A stretch of DNA of 64,000 bases from Chiridota heheva (lineage: Eukaryota > Echinodermata > Holothuroidea > Apodida > Chiridotidae). The notes below the pieces were generated by a model. It had not been told where the DNA came from, searched no databases, and saw only the letters and a list, made by a program, of their open reading frames with translations. The DNA is taken from NCBI GenBank assembly GCA_020152595.1, contig JAIGNY010004464.1:84501-148500 (forward strand). Direction: 5' to 3'. Shown here in pieces: positions 24,801 to 36,800 of this stretch. A program made the position numbers and the translations under genes. The number at the start of each line of letters is the position of its first letter. Positions within the stretch are counted from its first letter, which is position 1.

Positions 24801-27800
24801 AACAATAGCATCAAAAACTGGGGCATGTACACATATGCAAATAAGGTGTATTATGCCACTGAAATTAGCATGTGCAATATTTGGAATATTTTGCGCTCAT
24901 GGCGTGAAGTACGTATAACGTGTTTATTGGAATTGCAACGCTCGAACATTGCAGTCCAATGCCAGCGTTGTATGTGCAAGTGAAAAATGGTTGTAAAATT
25001 TTCTCGCCTGTCTTGCTTAAAAGCCTGCCGCACATGAGCATAAATGGCAGATGTCAACTGCCACTAGTGGCAGTTGACATCTGCCATTTACTCTCTTTCA
25101 GCGACCGAATGTTGTACAAACGGATAAGATGGCCAGAGGTCTACTAACTGATCTTCTAACATTGCTTCATTGACATACATGATCGCTCTTCTGTCAGCCA
25201 TTTTTAGATGTTAACGGCAGATCATTGCCCATTTCAAATGTGACAAAATTTTCACACATGTGCAGTGGCATAAAGATGAACATAAATGGCATCTGTCTGG
25301 TGCACACGAGGTGTAAAGTGACACGGATGGCTGTAAATCCAACATGCTGGATTTTTGACAAAATTGCCCGCACACGAGAGTAAATGGCACACGTCAATCG
25401 CATGAGTGGCTGGTAACGTCTGCCATTTACTCTCGTGTGTTGCGGGCTTTACTTGTATAAACACGCGTACATAGAAGAGGTTTAGCGTACAAAAAGTCAG
25501 TTCTAAGCAGGAATTCCACTGTAAAAGACCACAGAGCCAAAACTTCAAGAAATAACCATTTTTGGTACATTTGTAATAATAAGGTTTATTCATTTGATTC
25601 AGAAACGTCTCCTTCATGCATAGGACTAAGTTTTTGGTGTTTATAAAGTAAGAAGAGAAGTTGATATAGCCGTTGGAAGTCAAAGTTTGTTGTTTCGGCG
25701 ATGTTGCATAATATTGCATTGTATGGAGATGGAAATTCTTGGACAAATTGTTTTTCAATATGAAGACTTTCATATCTTAACCTGAATATCAGCACACTGA
25801 AACTTGAATTTGTTTTACATATTGTGAATATCGTAATAATTCAATTGTTATCCTGAAAGGATACACATTTTGCATTCAAAAATAAAGTTTTAACACATTT
25901 TTTTGAGCATCTTGACAAAAATATAGAATGCATGTAAGCAGTATTTCCAAGCAATAAGAAGATAGAATGCTTGCGTAAAGAAATTATTGACACATTTTGA
26001 GTGCCTATCTGCATCCTCTGTACAGCCTTGAGCAATTAATGCAAAATTGTGTGTCCTACATGCGTGTACGTAGAAAAAGCCTGTGCATTCTATGTACGAC
26101 ACGTACAATTTGTATGTATTAATATAAACAAAAGAACAAGGGTGTTGAGGTTGTCAAATTTGAAGGATTATAATAGTGTGCAACAATGCAATTGTTGCAT
26201 CTTAACGAACGCACATGGCAATTTTCTTTGTATCTGCTCACGGTTTGCATCCTCACTTTTTCAAGTTGTATGCTCGCATTTACAACATTAATGGCAACGT
26301 TATCATCCTGTGCACAAAACACTGAATTTATCATCATGCGCTCTCCCTAAGTAAACAGCAACAAAGGGATCAAAAGGTCAATCTCTCTTTTATTCAATGA
26401 CACTGCACTTTTAATTTTGCACGTTAATTAATTCCTATTGACTTTTGCATAGGTTTGTTTGTGTTAAAGTACCATGTTTATCATTGCCAGCCAAAATTTG
26501 TGCTGTTTTAGGTCTTACCTAAGTAATATTATGCATTGCTAGTTAGCATAAAATGTACATGTACAATGAAAAATGCATCGGAACCACTAAACATTTTGGT
26601 TTTCTGGTTACTCTTTTCTCTATGAACCTGCCTGCCTTGTTTTGCTCCTAGAATACAGCATTTGAATCAAATCTTTCTTTTCTCCATCAATTATTTTTCA
26701 TTCATTCTGAGTGAGTAATGCCATTACTGTACTTCTGAATGCAGTACATGTAGCTTATTAATCTAACCATCATGTTGTCATTTTACTGTAGTCATGAAGC
26801 AGGTTCCAAGAGGAGATACACATTTCACAGGAATAAAAGATGGAAACAAAATAAATGTTTTTTCTTTTTGCAGGTGGTTCCAGCCTGAATCTTATGTTGA
26901 ACCAAAACAGTGTGATGTCATTCTGCCTAAGACAGACATCAATTGTGGCATTCCAACACAACTTATAATTCACAGTAGGGACCAGTATGGAGCTTTAGTA
27001 ATAGTACCCAATCTGAAGGTAAGGAGGATGGTTTTACAAGTATCGTTTTGTGTGGAAAACACAAAATTTCTTGACAGACACTGTTTTAGAATGTCTTGTA
27101 AAATGATTTAATATCACAAACTTTTATTTAGGTCTTCTCATGTCAACAGTAAAAAGAAAGAATGGATGAAATAACATAAAAGCAAAGTAGCAAAAACATT
27201 GATGAAATAGCACATAAGACAAGATGTAAAAGTATAAAATGATCAATGTTCTGTGCAGTTCTTGTTTTTAAGCAATTAAAGTTTCCAGAAATGCTTTTGC
27301 AAAATACAAGAAAAATTATCTTAGAAATGCAATTTACTTCAAATTATACCTTATCTTCTATGCTATAAAACAGTGCATTCTGGTCTCAGAGACCTGATTC
27401 ACTGCACTATACAACCAAAACAAAAATCTATTGCTATAGCACCCCCCTCTGTGGCTCGCATATTACGATACGTATTCACTTTCTTTTTGCGCGTCTACGA
27501 GGCCAGCTGTAGACCACAAAGGTTTCTGGATTTCACTGCTGAAATCCCTGGTTCTTTACCCGTAAAAGTCTCCATCTTTTCTGAAGATTTTCCACCTGCT
27601 GCCTTGCTACCTAGCCACAGGTTTGTTTGAGGTGTTTGGAACCCGTTTCCAAGGAAATACAGGTAAATACGGTTACTTTACTTGGCCACCCATCTTGGTG
27701 TTGGGTGGACTTCAGTGTGTAGCTTGCATAGACAGGCTACGGAGATTCAGACTCATTTTTGTCATAATGCATATCTTTTACGAGTCTACCATATTACAGA

Positions 27801-30800
27801 GTTTTATACCCGGGTGTGTCTTCGAGACACCTAGTGAGTTTTCAAAGTCCTATTCTTGTAGTATATTCTCTCACAAACGAAGCCTTAGGTTATTATTCCT
27901 ATGCATTTCCTCATTAGGATATATTAACTGTGTATCTCCTATATCTTTTAGTCAACCGCCCCTCTCTGGGTGCTTTGAAGGGTGACTCGGTTTAAAGTGT
28001 AACAGCTGTTCCGGGAAATTCCTGAGCCTTAAAGAGATATCTTACTCTGTAATTACACTACCAGCTCAATGTAACACCTTTTTGAGTTAGTTTTTCCTGG
28101 CCGTAGTATCAGTTGGTTACCTGCCCTAATAGGCCTGTTATGTTTACCATTGTTTAATATGATGTGCCCACCAACCGGCATTCACATGTTTTTTATTTTT
28201 ATTTTATTTTTTTAGAACTTTTGTGAAGAGAAATTCCCAGGTTACGTCAATAGTTCCACAGAAAGAAATTTCTGTTTAGTCAATTTCTCAATTTGTTTTC
28301 TTACTTGGTCTGCCTTTGTGCGCATCACAGAGGAATTTGTGACGCTTTGTAGCGTAAAATAGTGAGTCGATCTAGGTTAAGGAGGTTTGTTTTCTGGTCT
28401 CTACACAGCTGTGTTTTTGGAGTCAAGATTACTGCCCATGGTAAGAGAGAGAGAGTGAAAGAACTGATTTAGCTTAGTCATTTGATTCTTTACTCTGAGA
28501 ACAGTCCCTGCTTACCTTTCTCAGTACCGCTACCACTAATCCCGTGGGTGGATGATCTGTGTGGCGGTGAGGTGATTGTGTCAGTTTTAGTCACTTACAG
28601 CCGTCGGGCTTACAGCTTCTTAGTTGGAGTTTCCATACCTGTTCACGGATCCGTTTACGGCTCCATGCATGGCCTCACTTGTTTTTCTTCCCTATTAACG
28701 GTTTCTACATGGATTCGTTGATAAGCTCCATGGCCCCCTGACCGTAGAGTGAAGATTTTCACAGCCGTACCAAGTTAAAGGTAACTTGGAATTAATTTTT
28801 TCAGTGGCCAGTTGCTCCACGGCCGTATAAAGTTAAAGGTAACTTGAACAGCTGTTAGCAGCTCCATAGCCATACTAAGTTAAGGTTAACTTAGTTGGGC
28901 CGTCAAGGCATTCTTTCCTATTAGGCAACGCCTAGGAAAGTAAAGTTTTTTCCATGTTATACTAACCATACAACATAAGGGTACCATGAGTAACTCTGAT
29001 GCCAGATGTTCATACTCACTGAGTCTCTCCCCTAGCACTCAAAGCTGCACACTGTGTCAGCAGTTTGTAAAGCACAGAGTGGAGGACGAAGGAGAGTGAG
29101 GCCTTTGCAGCCACCTCCTCGCCACCTCCTCCCCTCCTCTAACAGGCCACCCTCTGGCTTGGTGGCAGGCAGACGTTGCCCCAATGCAGAGTCCCAGGTC
29201 GGAGTATTCCGTTACTTTAGTTCCACCGGATATTGAGGACCCTCCAACAGGACATTTCAGCACCCCTCCATGGGGGCGTGTTCCTGTACCAGGGACAGGA
29301 GCTCCAGACCCAGATGCCGTGGGCGCTCGTCGTCCTAGCCTCCTCCTATCCCCCTCAGGGGCGAAAACAGAGGTCAGCCACCCAATGAGGGGGTCCTCTT
29401 ATCCAAACTACGGGAGTCCATGCAGTCTTGGCTTTCCCAAGTCTTAGATGCCTGCCTAGCCTCTTGGCAGGCCAGCACAACCCTGGCATTAGGGACTAGG
29501 CTTTCTCTCTCCCACCTCCAGCACTGGAGGGGGGGGGAACATACTCTTGCATTATACCCCTCAGCCGAAGAGTATATAGATGATGAGGGGAGGAGTTCAT
29601 GGATTCCGGCGTTGCCCAAAGACAAGCCAGGAGTACCCACCTCCGCCTGTCCTCACTCAGGTGGCAATGCCCTCCACGACCTCAACAGCGGTCTTAGAGG
29701 GGACCACCACCCACAGTGAGTCCCCTCCTTCAGGGAGACTTGTCTCAATGCTGCTTGAATTTCTGCATCTAGAGATTCTCCTAGCCATGAGCGATCCCAC
29801 AGCTAAGGCTATGGGATACACCTCGCAGTGACACCTGCCAGCTAGCAGCTTATTAGCTCCTTCTTCTCCCCCCTCCAAAAAAACAAAACCCAGCAGTTCC
29901 CAGTTTTCAAAACCAAAACTGGTTTTAACCGGAAAATTGGTTTTTCACCGTAATGTAAACAAGCTTAGAAAATAAAGTGCATAACAATAACTGCAAGTGT
30001 ACTGCACTGTTATATTATATCTGCTAAAGATGTTTGTATCTTAGTATTTTCTGTAAATAATCTTGAAAATGATAATGAAGACATTGATAAACTGTATTGA
30101 TAAACTATAATGCTGTTTGTTGTAAAGTGATGTATATACCCCATTTGCCCCTCAAATGATGCTGATTTTACCCCTTTGTCAGTCTAGGTCCGAAAGGCAT
30201 AAACAGCTCCTGTTGTCCCAAGCCAGTCACTTAAAAAAGTTGTGAAAAAGCTTTATCGACAGGCCATCTACATGCCCTTATTTGCTTACAATTTCTAATT
30301 TATACTTATGATTTCAATTTTGTTTCATGTAAAAAGAAAAGTAATTTGTCCAATAGTTGTAAAAACAGATAAATGAAGCCTCTAAATGCATCATCTTACA
30401 GTGCAATGCTAGCCATTGTATATAATGATCATGCAGTACAATTGTTGCTGATTTGCATAAAACCTACGGCAGGAAAATCTACAGTTCAGATCCCACCCAC
30501 TTGATACTCAACATTTCTTTGAAACATTTACCGTGACCAGATTGTGGCTGCTATTTGAAAAAAATAATAGTTCAACCAAAACAAATATCATATATCATGC
30601 ATACCTCTGTAATGTTTAAAGTTCAATAATCATTCTTGCTATGCTTTTACTTTGAATAGGCCCTGTTTGTGCATCGTGGTGGCATTTTCCATTCTACTTA
30701 AGCCACTAAAGGTTCCTGCCATATAGCCGTATATGGTATTTGCCTTCTTCATATGCTAATAAGGCATAAAAGAAAATGCCCGTTAATGAAAAGTAGTGTC

Positions 30801-33800
30801 CCACTCCCCACCAAATTCATATTTTCTTCATCAAAATAAAAAGAAGAAAAAAAAGTGTACCTGCAATTTCTATACGGATAATACGATACATGATTTGAAA
30901 ATTAAACTGAATTACATCGTATTCCTTTCTTATACCGGACTTTGCTTCAGCAAGGAGCTATGATGCATTTTCATTTTATAATACAGGCCAAGCAAAAAAA
31001 ATTCTTCGGCACTCTGAAGATAGATTTAGTTCAACATTGATAAACAATATTCAGAATCGTATTAAACGGCAAAAAATATCTGTATTTGAACATTCTGTTT
31101 GTTCTTTTTCTGCTTGTGAAAAACAATATGCAGAGCGGAATGCAGAGATTATATCATTCATTTATGCATACCAACATAAACAGGCCAGTCCTGGTACCCA
31201 CACCTGCTGAGACTAATGGTACTAGGTAGCAGCAGGGTACCCTACGAGCTCCCAAACTGCATGGAACTGGCATTCATGCCGGGGTCAGGCGAGCTCCACT
31301 ACAATCTGGGAGTGCTATATTTGACTGTCCTGGGCATGTATAATTTATGACATGGAATCTTCTAAACCTGGTGCAATGAGAGAGCATCTTCTTTGTATTC
31401 TGTGACTTTAGGGATCATAGCCGACTTCCTCATGCACCAGTTCAACCTCAGAAAGCAATTTAATACCATTAAAGGGGTTCAGGTTAGCCACAGCAGCCAT
31501 CCACCGAGGCTTCTCAGATGACTTGATGTTCTCTATGGCACAGCCACTAGAAAACCTTCTAAAGGGGATGTTCTTACAGCAGCCTACAGTCTGTAACCTC
31601 TCCCCAGCCTTTGAATATGCAGGTCGTCCTAGACACTTTACCCAGGCCACCTTATGAGCCTTTCACATCCTGTCACACTAAAAATGGTGGTCCTTCTCTC
31701 AGTGGCCTCCACAAGACAGACAGAGGAGAGAGGGGGGGAGGGGGGGGGAAGGGGGGTGTATGCCATCCTTAGGGACAGGTCACATCATGTTTGAGCCAGG
31801 GGGAGTCTGCTTAGTTCTGGACCCTTCCTTCCTGGCCAAAAATCAGACGTTGGAGTTCTTACCGCAAGCAATCTTCCTCCCGTCTCTTTCAACCTTTTCA
31901 GACACGCAAGAGGACAGGGCTGGTGCCCAGTTCGCTGTCTGAATTATTACATTAAGCATACTCAGTCACTTATAGGCGACTTGTAATGCACTTTTCATAT
32001 CTCTACAAAAACCACATCGCGCAGTGTCATGGGACACCATTTCGTGTTGGATTGTGCAGGCAATCACATTTAAGTCTGCGGCTTGCTAGGTAATGAGATA
32101 ATGAGCACAGCAGTATGGAAGACACCAGCAGCCTTTTTGTCAGCCTAATTGAAAGACGTACCTGAGGATCAGGGAACGTTACAAGAACAGTTCTGTCAAG
32201 ACGGAACAAGATCAGCCACTATGGTGAGCTATCATGCTGTTTTTGGTGAGCATGCGAAGCATAATGCGAACCTAGGTAATGGCGATTTTGTCCGGCCGTC
32301 CACAGTTTTGCCTGAGTGAGATTTCCACAGAAATGTTAAAAGTTTTTTTGAGAATTCCTCAGAAAATCTTAAAGTTTCTTCAGATTCCTCAGAAAAAGTA
32401 TGGAAGGCTGGAATTTCCTTACTAAATATTTAAAGTTTTTCAGAGACTCTTAGGACAGGTTGAAACATAGTTTCCTTAAAAAGTCTACAAAACATTTGAT
32501 ATTTCTTTCCAAGATAACTGTAAGATGATATAATTTCCCAAAATTCTACAGAGATCATCAAGTGTCTCTCATAACACTGGTGGTTAAAACCCTGAAACTT
32601 CTTCAAAATATTTGTACAGCAATGGCTGTATCAGGCATGATTATTAAACAGAATATGAACTGACAAGACTTTTTTTACTTAGTATGCTCAATCAGGAAGT
32701 GTGACAGAATGTGACTGTATATGGACATTGGGAGGTATTTTGTATGGTACATGGATGGGGGTCATGCGGGACATAGGACAGAATATATACCATGTGGTAT
32801 GCACCAAATCATGATTATTTGACTCCTCCTTTTTTTCTTATTTAACAGTTCATTTGCATATAAGTTGTTATATAGACTGACAGACTTTCATACATAGTAT
32901 GCTCAATCAGAGAGTGTGATAGCTAGGATGAGACTTCTTATGAAGCCTATGCCATGTGGGACATGGGGTGTGATGACATGTGGAACAGGGTGGGATGCCA
33001 TGTGTGATATATATCGTGGAATGCCATGATGGTCATAGGGTGGAATGCCATGTGGGACATGGGGTGGGATGCCACAAATAACACAGTGTAACATAGGTGG
33101 GATGCCATGTGTGACATATGGTATGGGGACATGGGATGTAATGCTATGTGGGACATAAAGTAGGATAGAAACATATGGAACATAAGGTGGGATGCCATGT
33201 GGGACAGAGGGAGGGATGCCATGTGGGACATATGGCTGGATTAATGTGGGACATCGGAAGGGAGCCATGTGGGACAGATGGTGGAATGCCATGTGGGACT
33301 TACTGTATGGTGGATTGCCATGTGGGAGATATGGTGTAATGCCATGTGGGACAAGGGATGAGATGGGTTGGGATGCCATTTGGGACATGAGATGAGAATT
33401 ATGTGGGACATATGGTGGAATGCCATGTGGGACATACGGTGGAATGCCATGTGAGTCATAGGGTGGGATGCCATGTGGGACAGATTGTGGAATGCCATGT
33501 GGGACTTACTGTATGGTGGAATGTCATGTGGGAGATATGGTGGAATGCCATGTGGGACAAGGGATGGGCTGGGGTGGGATGCCATTTGGGACATGGGATG
33601 GGATTCATGTGGGACATATGGTGGAATGCCATGTGGAACATATGGTGGAATGCCATGTGGGACATATGGTGAATGCCATGTGGGACATATGGTGGAATGC
33701 CATGTGGGACATATGGTAGAATGCCATGTAGGAGATATGGTGGAATGCCATGTGGGACAAGGGATTGGATGGGATGTCATGCGGGACATGGGTTGGGATG

Positions 33801-36800
33801 CCATGTGGGACATGGGATGCCATATGGGACTTAGTGTGAGATACCATTTTTATAATTGGCCAGGTCTTATGTTATGGGTGTCAATTTGCATGGGCATGCA
33901 AACCATGATGGTATTTGCCGTTCTAGTTTCTCCTAACATTCATGTAGTTTGCATGTTAAGATGTACCGTTTTTTCCCCTCTAATCGCTTCGAACTCTTGT
34001 AACTTCGCGCCTTTGCCCAAGTGAGTGTTAAGAGTCTTACTGAGTACGTCTTCTATCCTTTGGGAGTGGTTCACGAGGTTCAGTGGTCGCGGGGACTGAG
34101 TCCTGAACTTCTTTCCTCCCGTCGGTTCGCTTGCAATCTGATTGCATATTTTTATAGCATAGAAGGTGTAAGGTATAATTTGAAGTAAATTCAGTCTGCT
34201 TGGTTTGCGGGGTATTTCCGAGAATTATACCTACCTTCTATGCATCCCTCCCTCCTCCCCTGTGGTTCAGGCCTCATTGGTAATTTAGTGAATATGTACC
34301 GTTATATGTGAGCCACAGAGGGGGGCGCTATAGTGGTAGCTTTTTGTTGTGGTTGTATAGTGCAGTGAATCTGGTTTTTGAGACCAGACTGTATATATTT
34401 ACTTCAAGTTATACCTTACCTTCCATGCTATAATTATGCAATCTGGTCACACGACCTGATTCTAACGCACTTCTAACCGACCCTAAAAGACGCAGTAGCC
34501 AGCCAAGCCCTGACCTCCATAATACCTCTGTACCACCTCACTCTTTTTCAGCGCGTTGTTGCCACTTAACATCGCTGAAAACTGGTCATTTTTATTTTAA
34601 TTTTAATTAACCTTTAACTCTTTTCTCTTCGGCAGCTTCTACCTGAAGGGTTTTTACGCTGCCCGTTCTCATCTGGCTCGCCTTTTCAAGTCTTCCGAGA
34701 GAAGGGTGAGGTAGCCATGGGTCCGAGATTTCTTCGGCCGACCTACACGACTTTACCCGTGTAGCCTACACTTAGGATAGCGGGTTTTCGTCTCCATTCG
34801 TACAAAGCGAGTGGCTAGTTCGAGAGCGTCCTACTCTCGTGGTGGGTGTTTTAGGTCCTAGAGCACAAGTTGTGCCTGTCTAGGGGACCTCTCGCCCCGG
34901 GAATTAGTCTTTTTCTCCCTTAGCCCCACCCGCCTCGAGGTGACCCTAGCGTTATACTATGTATAGTGTTTAGCACGTTAGGATATTTCAGTACACCTTC
35001 TCGTATGCATTAGGCCAATTTCCCTTTTCGATTTTGGCGCATGCGCATTGGGTCGTAGTCACCGCTGGGTAAGCGTGGGGTTGCCCTGTAACAACTCTAG
35101 GGAGCTACACTTGTTACAAGCGAGCTTATTTTCGTTTTCACGTTAACAGCATATGAATATTTTTATTTTTCTTACACAGTTTTGAGATAAAATATTTAAT
35201 TTTCAGGATTGAAATTGGGGTGTTGGAGAGACCGTGGGTGGGTCTCTCCGACGACCTAGTTACAGGGAAAATAATCTTTTCTTTTTATCTTTACAGACCT
35301 CAAGTAAACAGTGGTTGGTGTTTCCCACGCTACCCCGGCGCTTGTAAAGTCATTACGTTGGATGCGTTTTCTCGGGTTTCTAAAGTTTTTCAGATAAAAA
35401 AAAATTTCGTTTAAATTTTTTTTCTGTTAAAGCAAGTGTTGTTGTTCTGTTTAGAATGCTATGCCTCGTCTCTCTTTAGCGTGTCCGTAAGATCATAGTT
35501 ACTTTGCCGTATTTAGGTTTGTACGCATGGACATCCGTTCTTCTCTTAAGAAATTTATTTTTCAGTGAAGAATTTTTCTGTTTAAGAAAGTTTTGATGTT
35601 CTGTTTAGACTGCTATGCCTCGTCTCTCTTTAGCGTGTCCGTAAGATCATACTTACTTTGCCGTATTTGTGTATGTACGCATGGATATATGTTCTTCTCT
35701 TTTCAGATATAAAAGAAATTTACTGAGAAGGTTACGCTCTTAGAGGCGTTGCGCCTAGAGCGGTAATGGTAAGAGAGAGAGAGAGAGAGAGATAACCTCT
35801 TAGGGGCGTTAACGCGTCGCCTAAGTTGTAGTAAGATCCTATTGACGGGTCGATAAAGTTCCGTTGGACGGTCCCAGACGGTTCCGCAGCTCTATTTGCA
35901 GGCATAGTGAGGTTCCGGGGGCCGGTTCCATAGAGACGGTTCCATAAACACGGTTCCAACGGTTCCGTTGGACAGTCCCTGACGGTTCCGCAGCCCTATT
36001 TGCGGGCATTGTGCGGTTCCGGGGACGGTTCCATACAGTTCCGGGAGTCCATACGGTTTCGCGGCTCGTTGTTACGGGGCGGACGGTTCCATTGGACGGT
36101 TCCGTGATCCATACGGTTCCGCGGACCGTTGTTACGGGGCGGACGGTTCCATTGGACGGTGACGGTTCCATTGGACGGTTCCATACGGTTCCGCGGCCTG
36201 TTGTTACGGGGCGGACGGTTCCATACGGTTCCGCGGCCTGTGTTTACACGGATCCGTATTTAACAGATTAACGTACATAGTACGGTTTAATACGGTTATA
36301 CGCCCACTAGCTACAAGCTACGTGGTCAGGTGACAGGTGACATTCTTGACAAGAAGTATAGCATTGGCAGCTATTTTCTTCTTGGTCCCGTAGCCATTAG
36401 CTACGCAGTTCCACGGCTCGTGTGAACGCATTTAAGACTGTCTACGTTGAACGTTATAAGTTCTGTATTTATTTTCACCAGTATCATGGACATGGAGGAC
36501 AGGTCCCCGAGTGTCGATGTTTTACACACCCAGGATGTCCCGCGATGCGTAGCGTGCAAACGCTTCTTTAAATTACGCTCTGGTGACATCCATCTCACAT
36601 GTTATGCGTGCAGATTATGCTGCGAGTCAAATCCCTGTACTCTTTGCAGCGATTGGGATCTAGTGGCGTGGTCGGAGCACAGACTCCACCGCGACCGGTA
36701 CTTTCAAAGAGCGGCGGAGAAAGTGGAGAAGCGACGGTCCGATAGGCCCGCCGTCTTCCCCCCCCGCCCGCCGCCTCCGCCACCCAGGCTTAAAGTGCAC

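Larger units (their letters stand above)
23640..26530. repeat. Expanded copy of the dispersed repeat first seen at 14.78 kb
   Basis: Opens with GTCGACTTG-rich sequence and AAGTTTATCATCATGCGCC, holds the 34-bp array, a fold-back region (25.0-25.45 kb) and ends near AGGTCTTACCTAAGTAA, all in the same order as the compact 300-bp copy at 14,780-15,080. Additional unique sequence has been inserted between the shared blocks. Confidence 0.5.
27331..34400 (+). mobile_element. DIRS-like retrotransposon (element 2), degenerate; continues at 42,401
   Basis: Left inverted terminal repeat at about 27,331-27,425 (CTGGTCTCAGAGACC, CACTGCACTATACAACC). Then a leader (to 28,985), a gag-like ORF remnant (28,986-29,830), a 1.3-kb unrelated stretch in place of reverse transcriptase and RNase H, a recombinase remnant (31,200-32,230), a Helitron-like insertion (32,245-33,926), and the 3' region with an internal complementary region (34,140-34,240) and terminal repeat. 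The terminal repeat is cut at about 34,400, where element 1 is inserted, and resumes at 42,401. Confidence 0.8.
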
